Assembly (NCBI GenBank): GCA_031308135.1
Contig: JAHLJT010008756.1
Location: forward strand, 133,936,949-134,000,948
Reading direction: 5' to 3'
From: Acheta domesticus
Taxonomy: Eukaryota; Arthropoda; Insecta; Orthoptera; Gryllidae
Length of the DNA: 64,000 nt
Notes under the pieces: generated by a model
What the model was told of the DNA's origin: nothing
Databases searched by the model: none
Seen by the model: the letters and a program-made list of their open reading frames with translations, nothing else
In this document: piece by piece, positions 53,001 through 61,339 of the stretch
Position numbering within the stretch: position 1 is the first letter of the stretch
Layout of the letters: the number at the start of each line of letters is the position of its first letter
Made by a program: the position numbers and the translations under genes

Positions 53001-56000
53001 GTATATTCTGACTCGGGGTGTCGTGGAGTGAAGATCGTAGATTCTGACTCTGGGTGCCGTAGCGTAAAGATCGTCTGTAGACAATATAGTGGGAAAGTGA
53101 AACTTGTATTTTTCTTGTAAGAGAAGTGATAGCTTGTTTTCGGACTTTGTCTTGTGAGAGAAGTGATAGTTTGTTTTCGGACTTTGAAATAATTACCAGA
53201 AGTGATTTTCGGAGGACTTGTTCAGATTTTCGGACATTGCAGTTGGACTTCAATAGTCTACATAACCGGTGGGAGAGATTAGGAACCGGGAGCGTCGGAC
53301 AAGACTAACAGATAGTTTAGGCAGTGTGGACTGGACGTGTCAGCGGCGGCGCAAGACCGGAAGAGAGAAGCGGAACTTGGAATTAACAACGGCCAAGTGA
53401 GAAGCGACTACGGAGCGTTGGCATGCAAAAACGGTAAAAAAAATACTGCAGTATAAAAAAGAGACAATTTATTCAAAAGGGGTCATGACCATCTAATTAA
53501 TTGTTTTAATTTAAAAGTTAAATAAATTGTTGAATTTTGTTCTTTGGAAAAGAAAAGAGTTTGTTCATTTGTCAATCATAATTTTTAATTAGTTGAAAGC
53601 ATAATTATTACATTTCAGATTCCGCGCCATACTGTATAGTTGGCAGATCAGGTAATCGGCTATCGAGGCGATAGCGAGTATTTGTATCCAAACCCATCGA
53701 CCCAAGCTAGCTGGATTTTTATATAATTTTGGTAAAATCAGATAGAAAGACTTTGGTAGTAATTCATGTAACCTGTTTCTGGCGCCCAAATCTTAATAAA
53801 TTTGGAACAGGACATAATTACAGCCACAATCTTGATGAGACGTGAGAATGGTATATTTCAGTATTTCCCATACATAGAACCAACGTTGTCTGGATCGATG
53901 CAACATGGTAAATATACTTTCGTAGTGAACTACAAACATAACATTCTACTACACAATACAACTTGAAACTGACTTGTTTTCCAGATGACACAACCACTAA
54001 TGCAACGTGAGAGAAACTAAGACGGGATGTGTAAATTTTCACAAAGACAAAACAAGAATGTGTCAGTCACCAAGTAGTGGATATACAGACAGAATAATGG
54101 CAAGGGTGGACGTAAACTCCCCCTAGCTTCCTGAGGCGCTCGCACCCCGTATCAGATAACAAACATTTGGTGCCCTGGGTATTACAGTTTATATTATTAC
54201 TATTTGGGCATACGAAAGAAGACTATATTTGGGCACTATCAAGAAAATAAAATAAAATTCGAAAAAAAATTAAATGATACTGATATAAACTTTGTGATTT
54301 TAAATTTGATTTCTGCATGCTAAAAATACCCCAAAAACATTCACACTTCGGAGGCAGCAATTTCATCGCAGACCAGTGAAATGTTTGAAATATGCAAGCG
54401 TTTATGACCCAAAAATATGAAAATCTTTCGCGTCGTTAACATTTACATTTACAAAGTACTTCAAACGATTTGCAATGAATTTTCTCCAAAAATCTAAAGT
54501 TTCCTGTGAAAAAGCGTTTCAAATTTCGTCTTTACAGAAACGTTTGAACGATGTTTTCCCAAAAACGGCTCCACAATCTTATTCCCATGTAAATGGTCAA
54601 TTTACATGGGAATTCCCATGTAGGGTAATGTTTCTCTCTTCTATAATATTCTTAAAGTCTTGTATTAATTAGTTCTACCATTAGAGGACCGAACTATTGA
54701 GAAAACGTGAAAAAATCTAGGGCATTCATCTGTTCACATTGTTAAGAACCGAATCCTTTCTGGTGAACGAGTGAAAATTTTTCGTGTCAAAGGAACGAGC
54801 ACCGTCAACTTCCGATTTACCGAGAATTATCTTATATTAGAATTAGAGAATAACGCTGAAGAACAGCTTACAGGCGATTTTTATGTGCATTTTTGTGCAT
54901 ATAGGCAAACAAAGCGTACAAAATATAACTGTACTAAATTCTAACCACTCGCATCTTCCATTTCTCGAAGTATTTTTTACGGCGTTTACAATTTTCAAGT
55001 TGCAATATAATCATTCATATCCCGTATGGTGGTAACGTGTAAGGCAAGTTCATTGGGTTTTGGAAAATTTTAACCGGAGTATAACATCAATATTCGTTGG
55101 CATGTCCAATTCCTGTAAGAACTTATTTGAAGCTATACATGACATTTAGAAATTTTTATCACATCAAAAACTTTTAAAAACGTTTACAGCGTCTGCGCCG
55201 CCACATTCAACTTTCATATGATATATTTTAGCAAATTACTTTCTCTAACACGTTGTGTAGTCAGAATTCATGTTTTGTCAGTCCTTGATATCGAAAAATT
55301 TGAAGAAACGTCTGTCTGTCCGTGATCGACGCTAGCGCCTAAACCGTTCAGCCGATTTTCCCCAAAGTTGATATTCCACAATCGAACTTGCTGATAACGT
55401 GTACCCTTGAATTTGAAACCAATAATTTAATTTTAAGGGGTACTTTACCTGAATCTTTAAGGACTTTTAAAAAACGTTTCAAAAAAATGGGACTAAATTT
55501 TTTAATTAAATTTTGTTGTCGGATATTATAAAGGCCGCTGAAGATAATGCCGGAGAAAATCGGCTGAACAGTTATTATACTGCGATTTTTGTAGGAAGAG
55601 CTCTCAACGCCACTCAAATCCCATCTTCGCGATGGAATATGTCACGGCATTTCGTGTCATTCACAGTCGTTCCGCTAGATTTCGCACGATCGCGACCGTA
55701 TGAAGCAGTGCTTGCGATCATGCGACTTCTACCGGCAAGACCGAGAAAAGACGCCAAATGCCGTGACATATTCCATCGCGAAGATGGGATTTGAGTGGCC
55801 TTGAGAGCTCTTCCTACAAAAATCGCAGTATACGTATATTCATTATAATGTTCATTAGACGCTGGTCTATGATCACAGCCGTCACTCATTTTTCGGTATC
55901 AAGGACCCACAATGAATTCTGCATTCACCAGATATTAGAGGAAGTAATTTTCTGTATATAGGAACAGGATTTATCCTCTTTTTCTCTACCAGGGCCCAAC

Positions 56001-58718
56001 AATAAGACCCCGTTCGAAAATCTGTCGAAAATTCGCTGGTTTCCGGCGCACCGTTACAATATTTCTCTTCTTATATTCGTTAAAGCGAGAAACGACTTTA
56101 GTAGTAATGTCTCAATTGTTCTCGTCGATTGCCCTAAAAAAAGCCGAAATAGAAAATGAGCTGAAAGAATGTGAGGATGCCCTGCTCATTCCATGTATAT
56201 TACAATTTTTTAGAGGTCTATTGTAGTCAACACTCTCAGGAGACCCTATTAGCCAATTGAGCAGTGGATCAAGAGACGATTCATCGTTCTACTTGGCCTT
56301 GATTAATTGATTATTCGATGCGATCAACATCCAAAGGCATTATTTCCGTAAGTGAAATGCATGTTTTATCGCAGGAGGCGGCAGTGGATGGCGAGAACCG
56401 GCGCCGACCTACCCGTCAGCTACTGGGGTTTCCCTCAACCAGGTATCTCCCACCAGCGGCGCACCGCCTCACTCGGACCATGCTCTAATCTCCCGATCAG
56501 TCGCCCGGCAAGTGTTGTAGTGTAATGTGTAAGTGTAAGTAAGGAGGGATGGAACAAGTAAAGAACACGCGCGGTCCGTGGCCCGTTTGTTAGGGTACTG
56601 CTCCGGCATTCGCTTGGTGTTGATGGGAGAAACCAAGGAAAAATACCGATCAGAGCAGCCGGTCGCTAGAATTCTCCCCCGGGCAGCGACTGAATTCGAC
56701 CTAGCTACAAAGCTAGTGCCGAAAATCCTGCCACCGTTGGGAGTGTAACCCCAGGACCTCCCCGCCAGAGGTATTGCAGTGACATCAGTCGATGCCTCGA
56801 GCCACCTACGCCGGTAGAGTTGTTCACACACAATTCGTCACTGCGAGAGAAGCGATTGCAGGGTTGCCGTGCACCTACATTGTCATAACATTGATAGGTT
56901 ACACAGATGCTCGCTCGGGGTAGGCAGATTCCCCAAGCCACATTGTAAAGTTATGGTCCATTTTTATAACTTTGCCCCTCAAGCCCCTATGGCCACGATG
57001 AAACACCATACGGCTTTTCGCGTCTTTCTCGCTCCTGCCGGTTGATGTCGCATGATCGCCGGTACTGCTCGATACGGTCGCGATCATGCGAAATCTAGCG
57101 GCACGTCTGAAAAAAAAGCAAAATACCGTGACATATTCCATTGTGAAGACAGGCCTTGAAAGGCAGAGTTAGAAACACCACACTATATTCTTTGCAAACT
57201 ACTGCACTAACGTAAATGCGGCAGGGAGAAATGGCTCAGGGCTTCAACTGATGTCACTACAGTCCGTCTGTCTCGGAGGTCCTAGGTTCGAGTCTCGACG
57301 GTGGCAGAATTTTCGACACCAGCTGGATCGAATTCAGTCGCTGTGTGCAGGAGAATTCTAGCAGCCGCTGCTCTAGTCGGTAGTTTTCCGAGGTTTCTCC
57401 GATCAACACCAGGCAAATGCCAGAGCAGTACCCTAAGAAACGGGCCACGGACCGCACGCGATCTTTTCTTTGATCTATTGTCTCCCCTTGCACACACTTA
57501 GACTAAAATACACTACACTACCACACATATCGGGAGACCGGTTGGGAGCTTAGAGCTTGTCCCGGCTGGGGCGGTGCCCCGCTGGTGAGAGATCCTGGCT
57601 TGGGAAAATCCCGCTAGCCGACGGATCTCGCCATCCAGCGAAGGAAGACCACCGCCCGAGCACAAGCATGCACTACACGTACGGCACTAACGGCCTTAGT
57701 AGTTGACGATCCCGTAATCACTAACAATCAGTCAACGTAAATGCATTTCTTACATATAATTGAAGAATAGTACGAGGGTTGTACGAAAAGTAAGGTTCCC
57801 ATATTTTTTACAAATAGAAGAGATTATTTAGTGTTATTAATTTATACATCGTTGAAAAGCTTACATTGTTGTCTATTTTTCAACATAATCTCCATTTTTT
57901 TGACACACTTTTGAATACGGCGCTCCAGCTTTTGTATTCATAAGTCGAAGAGTCTCCCGCCAATCCCTTGAGGAAGCGTGTGACCTCTGTTCGGACTTCG
58001 TCGCTATTCAAGCGTTTGCCACCTAAGTGTTCCTTTAGCTCGGGGACGAGGTGATAATCGCTGGGGGCGAAGTCCGGGCTGTACGGAGGATGGGGCATAA
58101 CGGTCCACCCAAATTTCTTCAAAAGCTCCTCTGTTGGACGAGCGACGTGGGGTCGAGCGTTGTCGTGAAGAAGCACTACTTCCTCGGTCAGTCGTCCTCT
58201 CCGGCGATTCTGGATTGCGGTAACTTCCTTGCGTGGAGAAACCGGATTACTGCTCGAACCTCGCACTTGGCGGGAGCGGCGATCGACACTCCCATCCCTG
58301 ACGGCTGCCAAGCGAACACTGAGCGACGCAGCGGATCGCGGACGGGCGAACTCGAGAGTGGGGGAACCACTGCGCACGGCACTGTTGTCGGATTTAGCCT
58401 AGCACCTTCCCTCGAGGCTGCAGCTCATTGGGAACCTTACTTTTGGTACAACCCTCGTACATGAAGTGAACACTGAGCAGATCTCTGAGCAGGAACAACA
58501 ACAAGAGGGGTGTCCAGCGCCCGTCGCAATCGCTCACCGCTCCGTCCAGTGGCCGCGCGACTCCGCCAGGAAGCGCAGCCCGTGAAAGGAGGAGAAGGCG
58601 CAGAAGTCGGCCAGCGTCTGCGCAGCGGCGCGCAGCCAGCGCGGGCAGCGCAGACAGCGCGGCCTCGCCATCGCTCGCTCGCGCCCAGCAGCTCTCTCAG
58701 CGCCAGGACGACGCGCTC
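32089..58718 (-). CDS. Pickpocket-like DEG/ENaC sodium channel subunit (9 exons)
   Basis: Minus-strand exons in reading order are 58718-58538, 43822-43619, 42335-42176, 41015-40885, 40038-39954, 39019-38737, 37017-36849, 33838-33741 and 32258-32089. All junctions are GT-AG and in phase. From ATG 58671 the protein is 477 aa, near the lower end for the family. The cytoplasmic N-terminus has FSSFHGLRF with the gating HG motif (residues 30-31). TM1 is about 46-63 (VFWLACCLLSWFGSALLM). The extracellular loop has the insect CTWNGVPFPC and GLCYAFNS motifs and a Cys-rich pattern with CQVQC, LCGC and CNLTGLQCL. TM2 is about 418-447 and ends with the selectivity motif GAS and LLSFVELVYFFTL. Such subunits form trimeric, amiloride-sensitive cation channels in sensory and epithelial cells; ligand and tissue cannot be read. 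The 14.7-kb first intron is full of repeats. The open frame continues upstream of the ATG to the acceptor, so the true start may be in an earlier exon. Confidence 0.85.
33147..33382. mobile_element. Foldback MITE, family 1, in last-but-one intergenic/intron stretch
   Basis: It runs from tacacttcggattttctttc to gaaagaaaaaccgaagtata, with the usual ggaatat...ccgtgagatattcc palindrome and a loop near 33260. It lies in pickpocket intron 8, downstream of the exon ending at 33741 in transcription sense... on the side towards exon 9. Confidence 0.85.
33419..33537. mobile_element. Foldback MITE, family 2, right half only
   Basis: It starts in the loop region (gatacagtcgcggtcatgcg) and keeps the right arm gaaataccgtgacatattgc, then the family 2 end gaaaaatcgcagtata. 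It is 37 bp from the family 1 element at 33147-33382, so the two families inserted side by side. Confidence 0.7.
33741..33838 (-). CDS. Pickpocket exon 8
   Basis: The acceptor is atttgcag and the donor gtgagt. It encodes ENFSSAPVYVVLHSLPSVRF and RRNVVRTKLDLV, the beta-strand and pre-TM2 segment. Split codons at both ends fit exons 7 (GT+G) and 9 (G+TG). Confidence 0.85.
33850..36848. other. Pickpocket intron 7
   Basis: About 3 kb with no gene. The 33850-34620 stretch belongs to the degenerate AT-rich dispersed repeat. The rest is AT-rich, with a GC-richer island at 36640-36800 (cgcgccgcgtcgtgctacgt) just downstream of the exon 7 donor. No promoter call is made. Confidence 0.4.
36849..37017 (-). 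CDS. Pickpocket exon 7
   Basis: The acceptor is tgggccag and the donor gtacgt. It encodes PKDVCNLTGLQCLTKNEARL, then ACKCAHGCDDQEINDILSES, the conserved cysteine block of the palm/thumb region. The acceptor has only a weak pyrimidine tract, and a MITE begins about 22 bp upstream of it. Confidence 0.85.
37040..37278. mobile_element. Foldback MITE, family 1, beside a splice acceptor
   Basis: It runs from tatacttgggttttgatttc to aaagaaaaaccgaagtgta, with the standard inner palindrome. Its edge is about 22 bp from the exon 7 acceptor at 37018, so the branch point of pickpocket intron 6 probably lies in or at the edge of the element. Confidence 0.85.
37290..38395. other. Pickpocket intron 6, middle part
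   Basis: No exon or gene. A ggtggtagtggtagttcagt repeat occurs near 37315-37345; the rest is AT-rich with no family recognised. Confidence 0.4.
38398..38694 (+). mobile_element. Helitron-like element, 5'-shortened, in intron 6
   Basis: It starts in the ccccttttgtcgacctcaaa region, continues through gaaatgtttctcattctgta and gctggtacggcgcttcccga to the GA-rich tail, and ends CTAG before T. Its 3' end is about 40 bp from the exon 6 donor of the minus-strand channel gene. Confidence 0.6.
38737..39019 (-). CDS. Pickpocket exon 6 (cysteine-rich loop)
   Basis: The acceptor is gcgcgcag and the donor gtcagt. It encodes MYVLPRQEVPTRN..., FYRLLVSIKEVEN..., then GCRLQHEG, SFSGCQVQCRADA and LCGCVSPLTPRAG. 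The C-x3-C and C-G-C pattern is the classic extracellular signature of the family. It sits within a longer 399-codon frame, but only this part is exon. Confidence 0.9.
39153..39186 (-). ncRNA. Hammerhead-like core (degenerate)
   Basis: On the minus strand the order is CTGAGGA, a helix of AGCCT type, then AAAAC in place of GAAAC, then GTC. The bases either side (TGCC before, GGCC after) could pair as a short stem I. The GAAAC substitution makes activity unlikely in this copy. Confidence 0.35.
39204..39251. repeat. (TA)n microsatellite
   Basis: About 24 uninterrupted TA units at the centre of the inverted-repeat element. Confidence 0.95.
39311..39344 (+). ncRNA. Hammerhead-like core (degenerate)
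   Basis: The plus strand reads CAGAGGA (one change from CTGAGGA), GCCT...AGGC helix II, GAAAC and GTC. It mirrors the 39153-39186 copy; each lacks a different core base. Confidence 0.35.
39954..40038 (-). CDS. Pickpocket exon 5
   Basis: The acceptor is gcgttacag and the donor gtgagt. It encodes RPKNPLNTASNRASGPATLY, then FEILAQSM. It takes one base to complete Glu from exon 4 and ends in phase 0. Confidence 0.8.
40618..40660 (-). mobile_element. SINE 3' end fragment
   Basis: The words gattaattactagtcattc and cgggcgcgtcactg match the reversed 3' end of the long tRNA-derived SINE family. Confidence 0.4.
40684..40722. repeat. (CT)n microsatellite
   Basis: A run of tctctctc, about 38 bases long, in pickpocket intron 4. 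Confidence 0.9.
40885..41015 (-). CDS. Pickpocket exon 4
   Basis: The acceptor is gttttccag and the donor gtacgt. It encodes FRRTCEETLTACTWNGVPFP and CCEHFLPMETESGLCYAFNS. The C-x-W-x-G and F-x-P-x-x-T-x-x-G-x-C-Y-x-F-N signatures are specific to insect pickpocket channels. Confidence 0.92.
41140..41205 (+). mobile_element. tRNA-like SINE head fragment
   Basis: It contains gggttcgattcccggtcgac, a textbook box B stem, preceded by agtcagtgtgctcgcatttc (box A-like). No complete cloverleaf can be drawn, so this is a SINE head, not a tRNA gene. Confidence 0.4.
42176..42335 (-). CDS. Pickpocket exon 3
   Basis: The acceptor is gattccag and the donor gtaagt. It encodes ETVRDKDLDEVYKEVIFFKF, then CFDLKGNFQPQSRC and LRELAYS. 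It takes two bases (AA) from exon 2 and ends in phase 0. Conservation is lowest in this part of the loop. Confidence 0.78.
43619..43822 (-). CDS. Pickpocket exon 2 (TM1)
   Basis: The acceptor is gtgtgcgcag and the donor gtgagc. It encodes VFWLACCLLSWFGSALLM (TM1), then NWTAFEDNAISFAVDTNYLA and FLGVTVCEKEN, the usual post-TM1 block ending in a V/I-C motif. A family 2 foldback MITE begins 29 bp upstream of the acceptor. Confidence 0.9.
43851..44087. mobile_element. Foldback MITE, family 2, beside a splice acceptor
   Basis: It runs from tatactgcattttttctaac, then tttgcccctcgaggcccgtc, to gaaaaatcgcactata. The inner palindrome is ggaatatgtcacggtatttc with its inverse. Its edge is 29 bp from the acceptor of pickpocket exon 2. 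Confidence 0.85.
44105..44625 (-). mobile_element. tRNA-derived SINE, reversed copy in pickpocket intron 1
   Basis: It reads from gtgattccgggtgcatcaat (3' end) to ggacctcccggtcaaaggcc (head, box B side). It matches the 6072 copy in reverse. Confidence 0.7.
44830..45340. repeat. Polypyrimidine (CT-rich) tract, ~500 bp
   Basis: Plus-strand sequence is almost only C and T in variants of ccctctctcttttccc. Long open frames here on both strands are composition artefacts. It could form triplex DNA and is a likely hotspot of strand slippage. Confidence 0.9.
47030..47480 (-). mobile_element. Non-LTR retrotransposon 3' fragment with trinucleotide tail
   Basis: The minus strand encodes FRVPWPARRTN, then LKLIYFGHLMRREVSLEKDL and GGRGRRKTRWTDKI, the pattern of the end of ORF2 in some non-LTR elements. 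After the coding part comes ELMCKLVAAIPAEY..., then a (ACT)n run at 47039-47083, which sits where the LINE tail should be. The rest of ORF2 is missing. Confidence 0.6.
47039..47083. repeat. (TAG)n microsatellite
   Basis: About fifteen tag/agt units; probably the tail of the minus-strand LINE fragment. Confidence 0.9.
47560..49700. other. Pickpocket intron 1, AT-rich part
   Basis: No gene. Around 47565-47650 cctagcagacccaggcgg faces ccgcctgctagg, a short inverted repeat. At 49340-49375 gttcgcgggttcaaacccga looks like a tRNA-type box B, again a SINE scrap. Confidence 0.35.
49717..50232 (-). mobile_element. tRNA-derived SINE, reversed copy
   Basis: It starts with the reversed tail attgattgattggctgatag, contains gatcagagaaaccacggaag and ends near gacctcccagtcagtgacac. 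Order matches the other copies. Confidence 0.7.
50555..50640 (-). mobile_element. tRNA(Ser/Leu)-like SINE head
   Basis: On the minus strand: ggatggccgaggtcattaaa (box A-like with a GGCCGAG type II tRNA look), then gcgagttcgaatcccatgca (box B). The acceptor stem does not pair well, so a SINE head or decayed tRNA is more likely than a working gene. Confidence 0.4.
51912..51990 (-). mobile_element. tRNA-like SINE head
   Basis: Minus strand: gcggtcgctatagctgaagg, then gcgggttccaatcccgcttc, with a good T-arm. It is followed by a non-tRNA body (gggcattgatgtttgtgtgt), which marks it as a SINE. Confidence 0.5.
52063..52302 (-). pseudogene. Repeat-associated protein fragment (QGER/RYQGRW type)
   Basis: A 79-codon frame contains NIVANMLETYKEL, MKINFLFSLRDYFPE, YQGERVHKDVLEFE and RRYQGRW. 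I recall very similar segments as recurrent, transposon-linked proteins in insect and other invertebrate genomes, usually with a form like EQGERFHQD and YQGKW. The upstream and downstream parts are missing, so it is a remnant. The family name is uncertain. Confidence 0.4.
52825..53076. repeat. 36-bp minisatellite, seven units
   Basis: Units start attctgactcggggtgtcgt and begin at 52825, 52861, 52897, 52933, 52969, 53005 and 53041. Because 36 is 12 codons and the unit has no stop in several frames, open frames run through on both strands (for example VKIVHSDSGCRG repeated). Unit changes are few, so the array is young. Confidence 0.95.
55576..55832. mobile_element. Foldback MITE, family 2 ends with a third type of outer arm
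   Basis: It runs from tatactgcgatttttgtagg to aaaaatcgcagtata. Between the tip and the ggaatat core lies aagagctctcaacgccactc and its inverse, unlike other family 2 copies. Confidence 0.8.
56355..56812 (-). mobile_element. tRNA-derived SINE, reversed copy
   Basis: It contains gcgccgacctacccgtcagc, gggagaaaccaaggaaaaat and ccaggacctccccgccagag; the order is the reverse of the 6072 copy. The 3' tail side is truncated. Confidence 0.65.
56950..57186. mobile_element. Foldback MITE, family 2
   Basis: Left arm: ccatttttataactttgccc, then ctcaagcccctatggccacg. Right arm: cattgtgaagacaggccttg and gaaacaccacactata. The left arm has diverged (gatgaaacaccatacgg) from the usual gatggaatatcacacgg. Confidence 0.75.
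57222..57735 (+). mobile_element. tRNA-derived SINE, copy in plus orientation
   Basis: Head gggagaaatggctcagggct, box B ggaggtcctaggttcgagtc, body ttttccgaggtttctccgat and cttgtcccggctggggcggt, tail near cgtaatcactaacaatcagtc. Confidence 0.75.
57771..58459 (-). mobile_element. Internally deleted mariner-type element
   Basis: The inverted ends are tacgagggttgtacgaaaag, then taaggttccca, and on the right tgggaaccttacttttggta, then caaccctcgta. On the minus strand the N-terminal frame has AKCEVRAVIRFLHARK (start of the transposase HTH) near 58230-58300. A different frame has VVLLHDNARPHV and PPYSPDFAPSDYHL with the last two catalytic Asp 34 residues apart (DD34D spacing). The middle, including the first catalytic Asp, is deleted, so the copy cannot make an active enzyme. 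The length is about 690 bp against ~1.3 kb for a full element. Confidence 0.85.
58538..58718 (-). CDS. Pickpocket exon 1 (N-terminus with HG motif)
   Basis: The acceptor is gcgttcag and the donor gtgagc. ATG at 58671 gives MARPRCLRCPRWLRAAAQTL and then DFCAFSSFHGLRFL. It ends CG, completed by G of exon 2 as Arg. Because an acceptor precedes it, at least one earlier non-coding or coding exon should lie upstream. It is separated from exon 2 by 14.7 kb but matches in phase and content. Confidence 0.8.
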
Positions 58719-58769
58719 CTGAACGCACAGACAAGAGGCGTTACGAGTGCAAAGGAACAATATCTTCAG

Positions 58770-59125
58770 GTGGATTGATTTGTTATTTCGTGTTTCCGGG
58801 CGCGGGGATTGCTAAGGCCGTCATACCCGTAAGTGTAGTGCATGTTATATCCCTAAATGTATAGACGAGGCATTACGTGTGCACAAAAATACTCCAGCTT
58901 CAGATTGATTGGTTGTTTCGTGTCGACTGCTATGGTCAGCATTCCCATAAGTGTAGTGCAAGTTATATCCTTGAATGTGGCGGTGTTCCGCCACTGCTCG
59001 ACTGTGAGATTTGGCACCGACGTATAAGTTGGCTAGCGTCTCTTTAGATACCTCTCCAAGCAGGGCACCGCCCCAGCTGGAACAAGTTCTAAGCTTCTGA
59101 TGTGTTTCATATTGTACTACATATA
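58770..59125 (-). mobile_element. SINE fragments (two partial copies)
   Basis: tgatttgttatttcgtgttt with cgggcgcggggattgctaag, then a second start at about 58910 (ttgattggttgtttcgtgtc), show two partial 3' ends of the long SINE family in tandem. Confidence 0.5.
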
Positions 59126-61330
59126 CAGAGTCTTTAGGTTATCTCCCAACCCATGACTGGTAGCGCTTGTTCTTGTTTTGGCAATTTGGCAACCGCGTGT
59201 CTTTGGCTCCTTTCAATACGGCCATGGCTGAGACAGCAGAGGAGGAAGTGAGCTGCGCGTCATAATCTGCAGAAACTTTCCTCTTTCTGTGTTTTCCCAT
59301 TCGAGGGCTTCGGCGGGCAGATACCCGGTTCACACTCCGGATTCTTTTCGCGCTGCGCAGGGTGGGTGGGTTGGGGTGGGCTGGGCTGGGCTCAGACATG
59401 AGCCAGCAAAAAAAGTATCTTCAGGCGATTCTGTCCAATATACTTAAGAAACAGAACAGTAACACTGAAGATGGGGAGGGAAGTTATAACTGATTTATCG
59501 ATTTATTAACAGCAACGTAACAATAATTATTATTTAATGAGCGCCGGCTCACAGAGAAATCACAAAGATATCTCGTGAAACATCACCGTCAATCTGTTCA
59601 TTATTTATAACAATAAGTATTTATTAATATGAAACATGGAAATTATTTACTTTTATTTTTTATTTCATTTATTTTATTTTATGTCACATAAATTACAAAG
59701 GTTATTAGCAAGCTGGAAATTAAACAAATAAGGAAATCTTAATCAAATTAATAAATATTAGTAAAATAAACCTATATTTCTAGATTTCCAATAATTTCTC
59801 CTCCTTTCCTTTCTCCTTTTGTTGGGAACTGGCATTTCCAGAAATTTTTATTGAAACATTTCCTGACTAAGGAAGATTTAGTGCCGAAGTAAACTTCCAC
59901 CAAAAATACACTTTGATCCTTCGTCAACATTTTCGAAGCGATTCTTCTTTCCTAAATGCGAGTTCCTACGATTATGAATGAAACGTGAATGACTGCCCAA
60001 GTACAGAATAAGTGCTTGATCTTTCTTTCAACTAAAAAATCCCCGTTCTCCTACCCCGAAATCTGCGACGGGCGTTGGGTCATGAAAAGTGAAAGGAAAG
60101 CCAAAGGTATTTCACGCGTTGCCAAATTGCCAAAACAAGAGGTTGTGCTCTCAGATATGGGTTGCAAGTTAGACTAAAGACCCGGTACTAAGCATAAGTG
60201 TGTGAGAGAGAGCAATTGACCCACAATAGAAACTCACTCTACACAGTTTCTGAATTCGACCTATTTATGTAACTGTGAGGAAAATCCGCCATCTGATGGG
60301 ACTCGAACGGCGTGAGACGAAAGTGTTGTTTTTTTGACAGAACGCTTCATTCCTCGACAGTTTGTTTGTGAACCATTTATTCCATTTTGTCTAGAAGCGA
60401 CTGCTTTGGTCTACCATAGAGAACATGTTGTTTTTTTTTAAAATAAAAATGAAGGAAAACTCAAACTTGTGAAATAATTCAAATCATTTGCGACTAACAC
60501 CACCTCTGCCTCACTGCAATTCCTCGCTTCGCCTCGTCCGATGTAAAGACTGTGCGCTGTGTGATGCCAATAAGGTATTGACTGCGACAGTATTTGAAAA
60601 TTACTCAAAACTGTTTCTTCGAGTATGCTCCCTTCTGAGAAGAATTTGTAAATGGATTATTTTATTGGTAAATTTGAAAAGAACGTAATGGTTTTGAATA
60701 TTTACTCCTATAATGCCTCACTTCGTATAATACATGCAAATATGGAATATATTTTAGGTAATGAATTGAATTGAAAATATAAACTGGGAAAAATAATAGT
60801 TTCCAGGTCAAATTGGTATACGTCATCTTCAAGACAAATGAACAAATTTATCAAGACCCTTCATCTTAAAGAGTGAGTCTTCTTACAACTTCTGTTTTGT
60901 ATTCACTTATAGTAAATTTACTTATTCATGAAATTTACCTATTCATGAAATTTTCCCTTTCCAAACATTTCCCGGCTCGCGTGTATATACTGTAGCTAAA
61001 TAAACGTATGTATTCTTAACCTATACCTTAATAATATTTCTAGAGATGTGATATGAAAACTGTTAAAGCCATTTCAGATCGTCCGAGGAGGAATGTGTAA
61101 TAACGTTTGAACATTTTTTATACATTTTAAAATTGTTTAATGTAACAAACATCAGTTACCTCTGAATTGTTTGATTGCCCCTAATTCAAGGAAGTTACGT
61201 AATACAATTTAACACGGACAATCACTGCTTAAAAGCCAATGTGATACATTGATGATAGTTAAAGTTACAATTGTTCATTCAATTGTAGCAAAATATATCA
61301 ATTAACAAAAAACTCTCTTTCTTTCTAAAC
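59126..61330. other. No recognised gene
   Basis: A minus-strand frame at 59139-59399 (86 codons, basic: MGKHRKRKVSADYD...) has no known family. A piece of it (gttgccaaattgccaaaaca) recurs in the same orientation sense at about 60118-60140, so it is probably repeat sequence. The rest is AT-rich. Confidence 0.35.
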
Positions 61331-61339
61331 TGGCATGTA

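Noticed and set aside
52741..53253. A 170-codon frame with 12-residue repeats, and CRISPR-like spacing of a 36-bp repeat
   Set aside because: The repeat units are directly joined with no unique spacers, so it is a minisatellite in an intron of a eukaryotic gene, not a CRISPR array or a gene.
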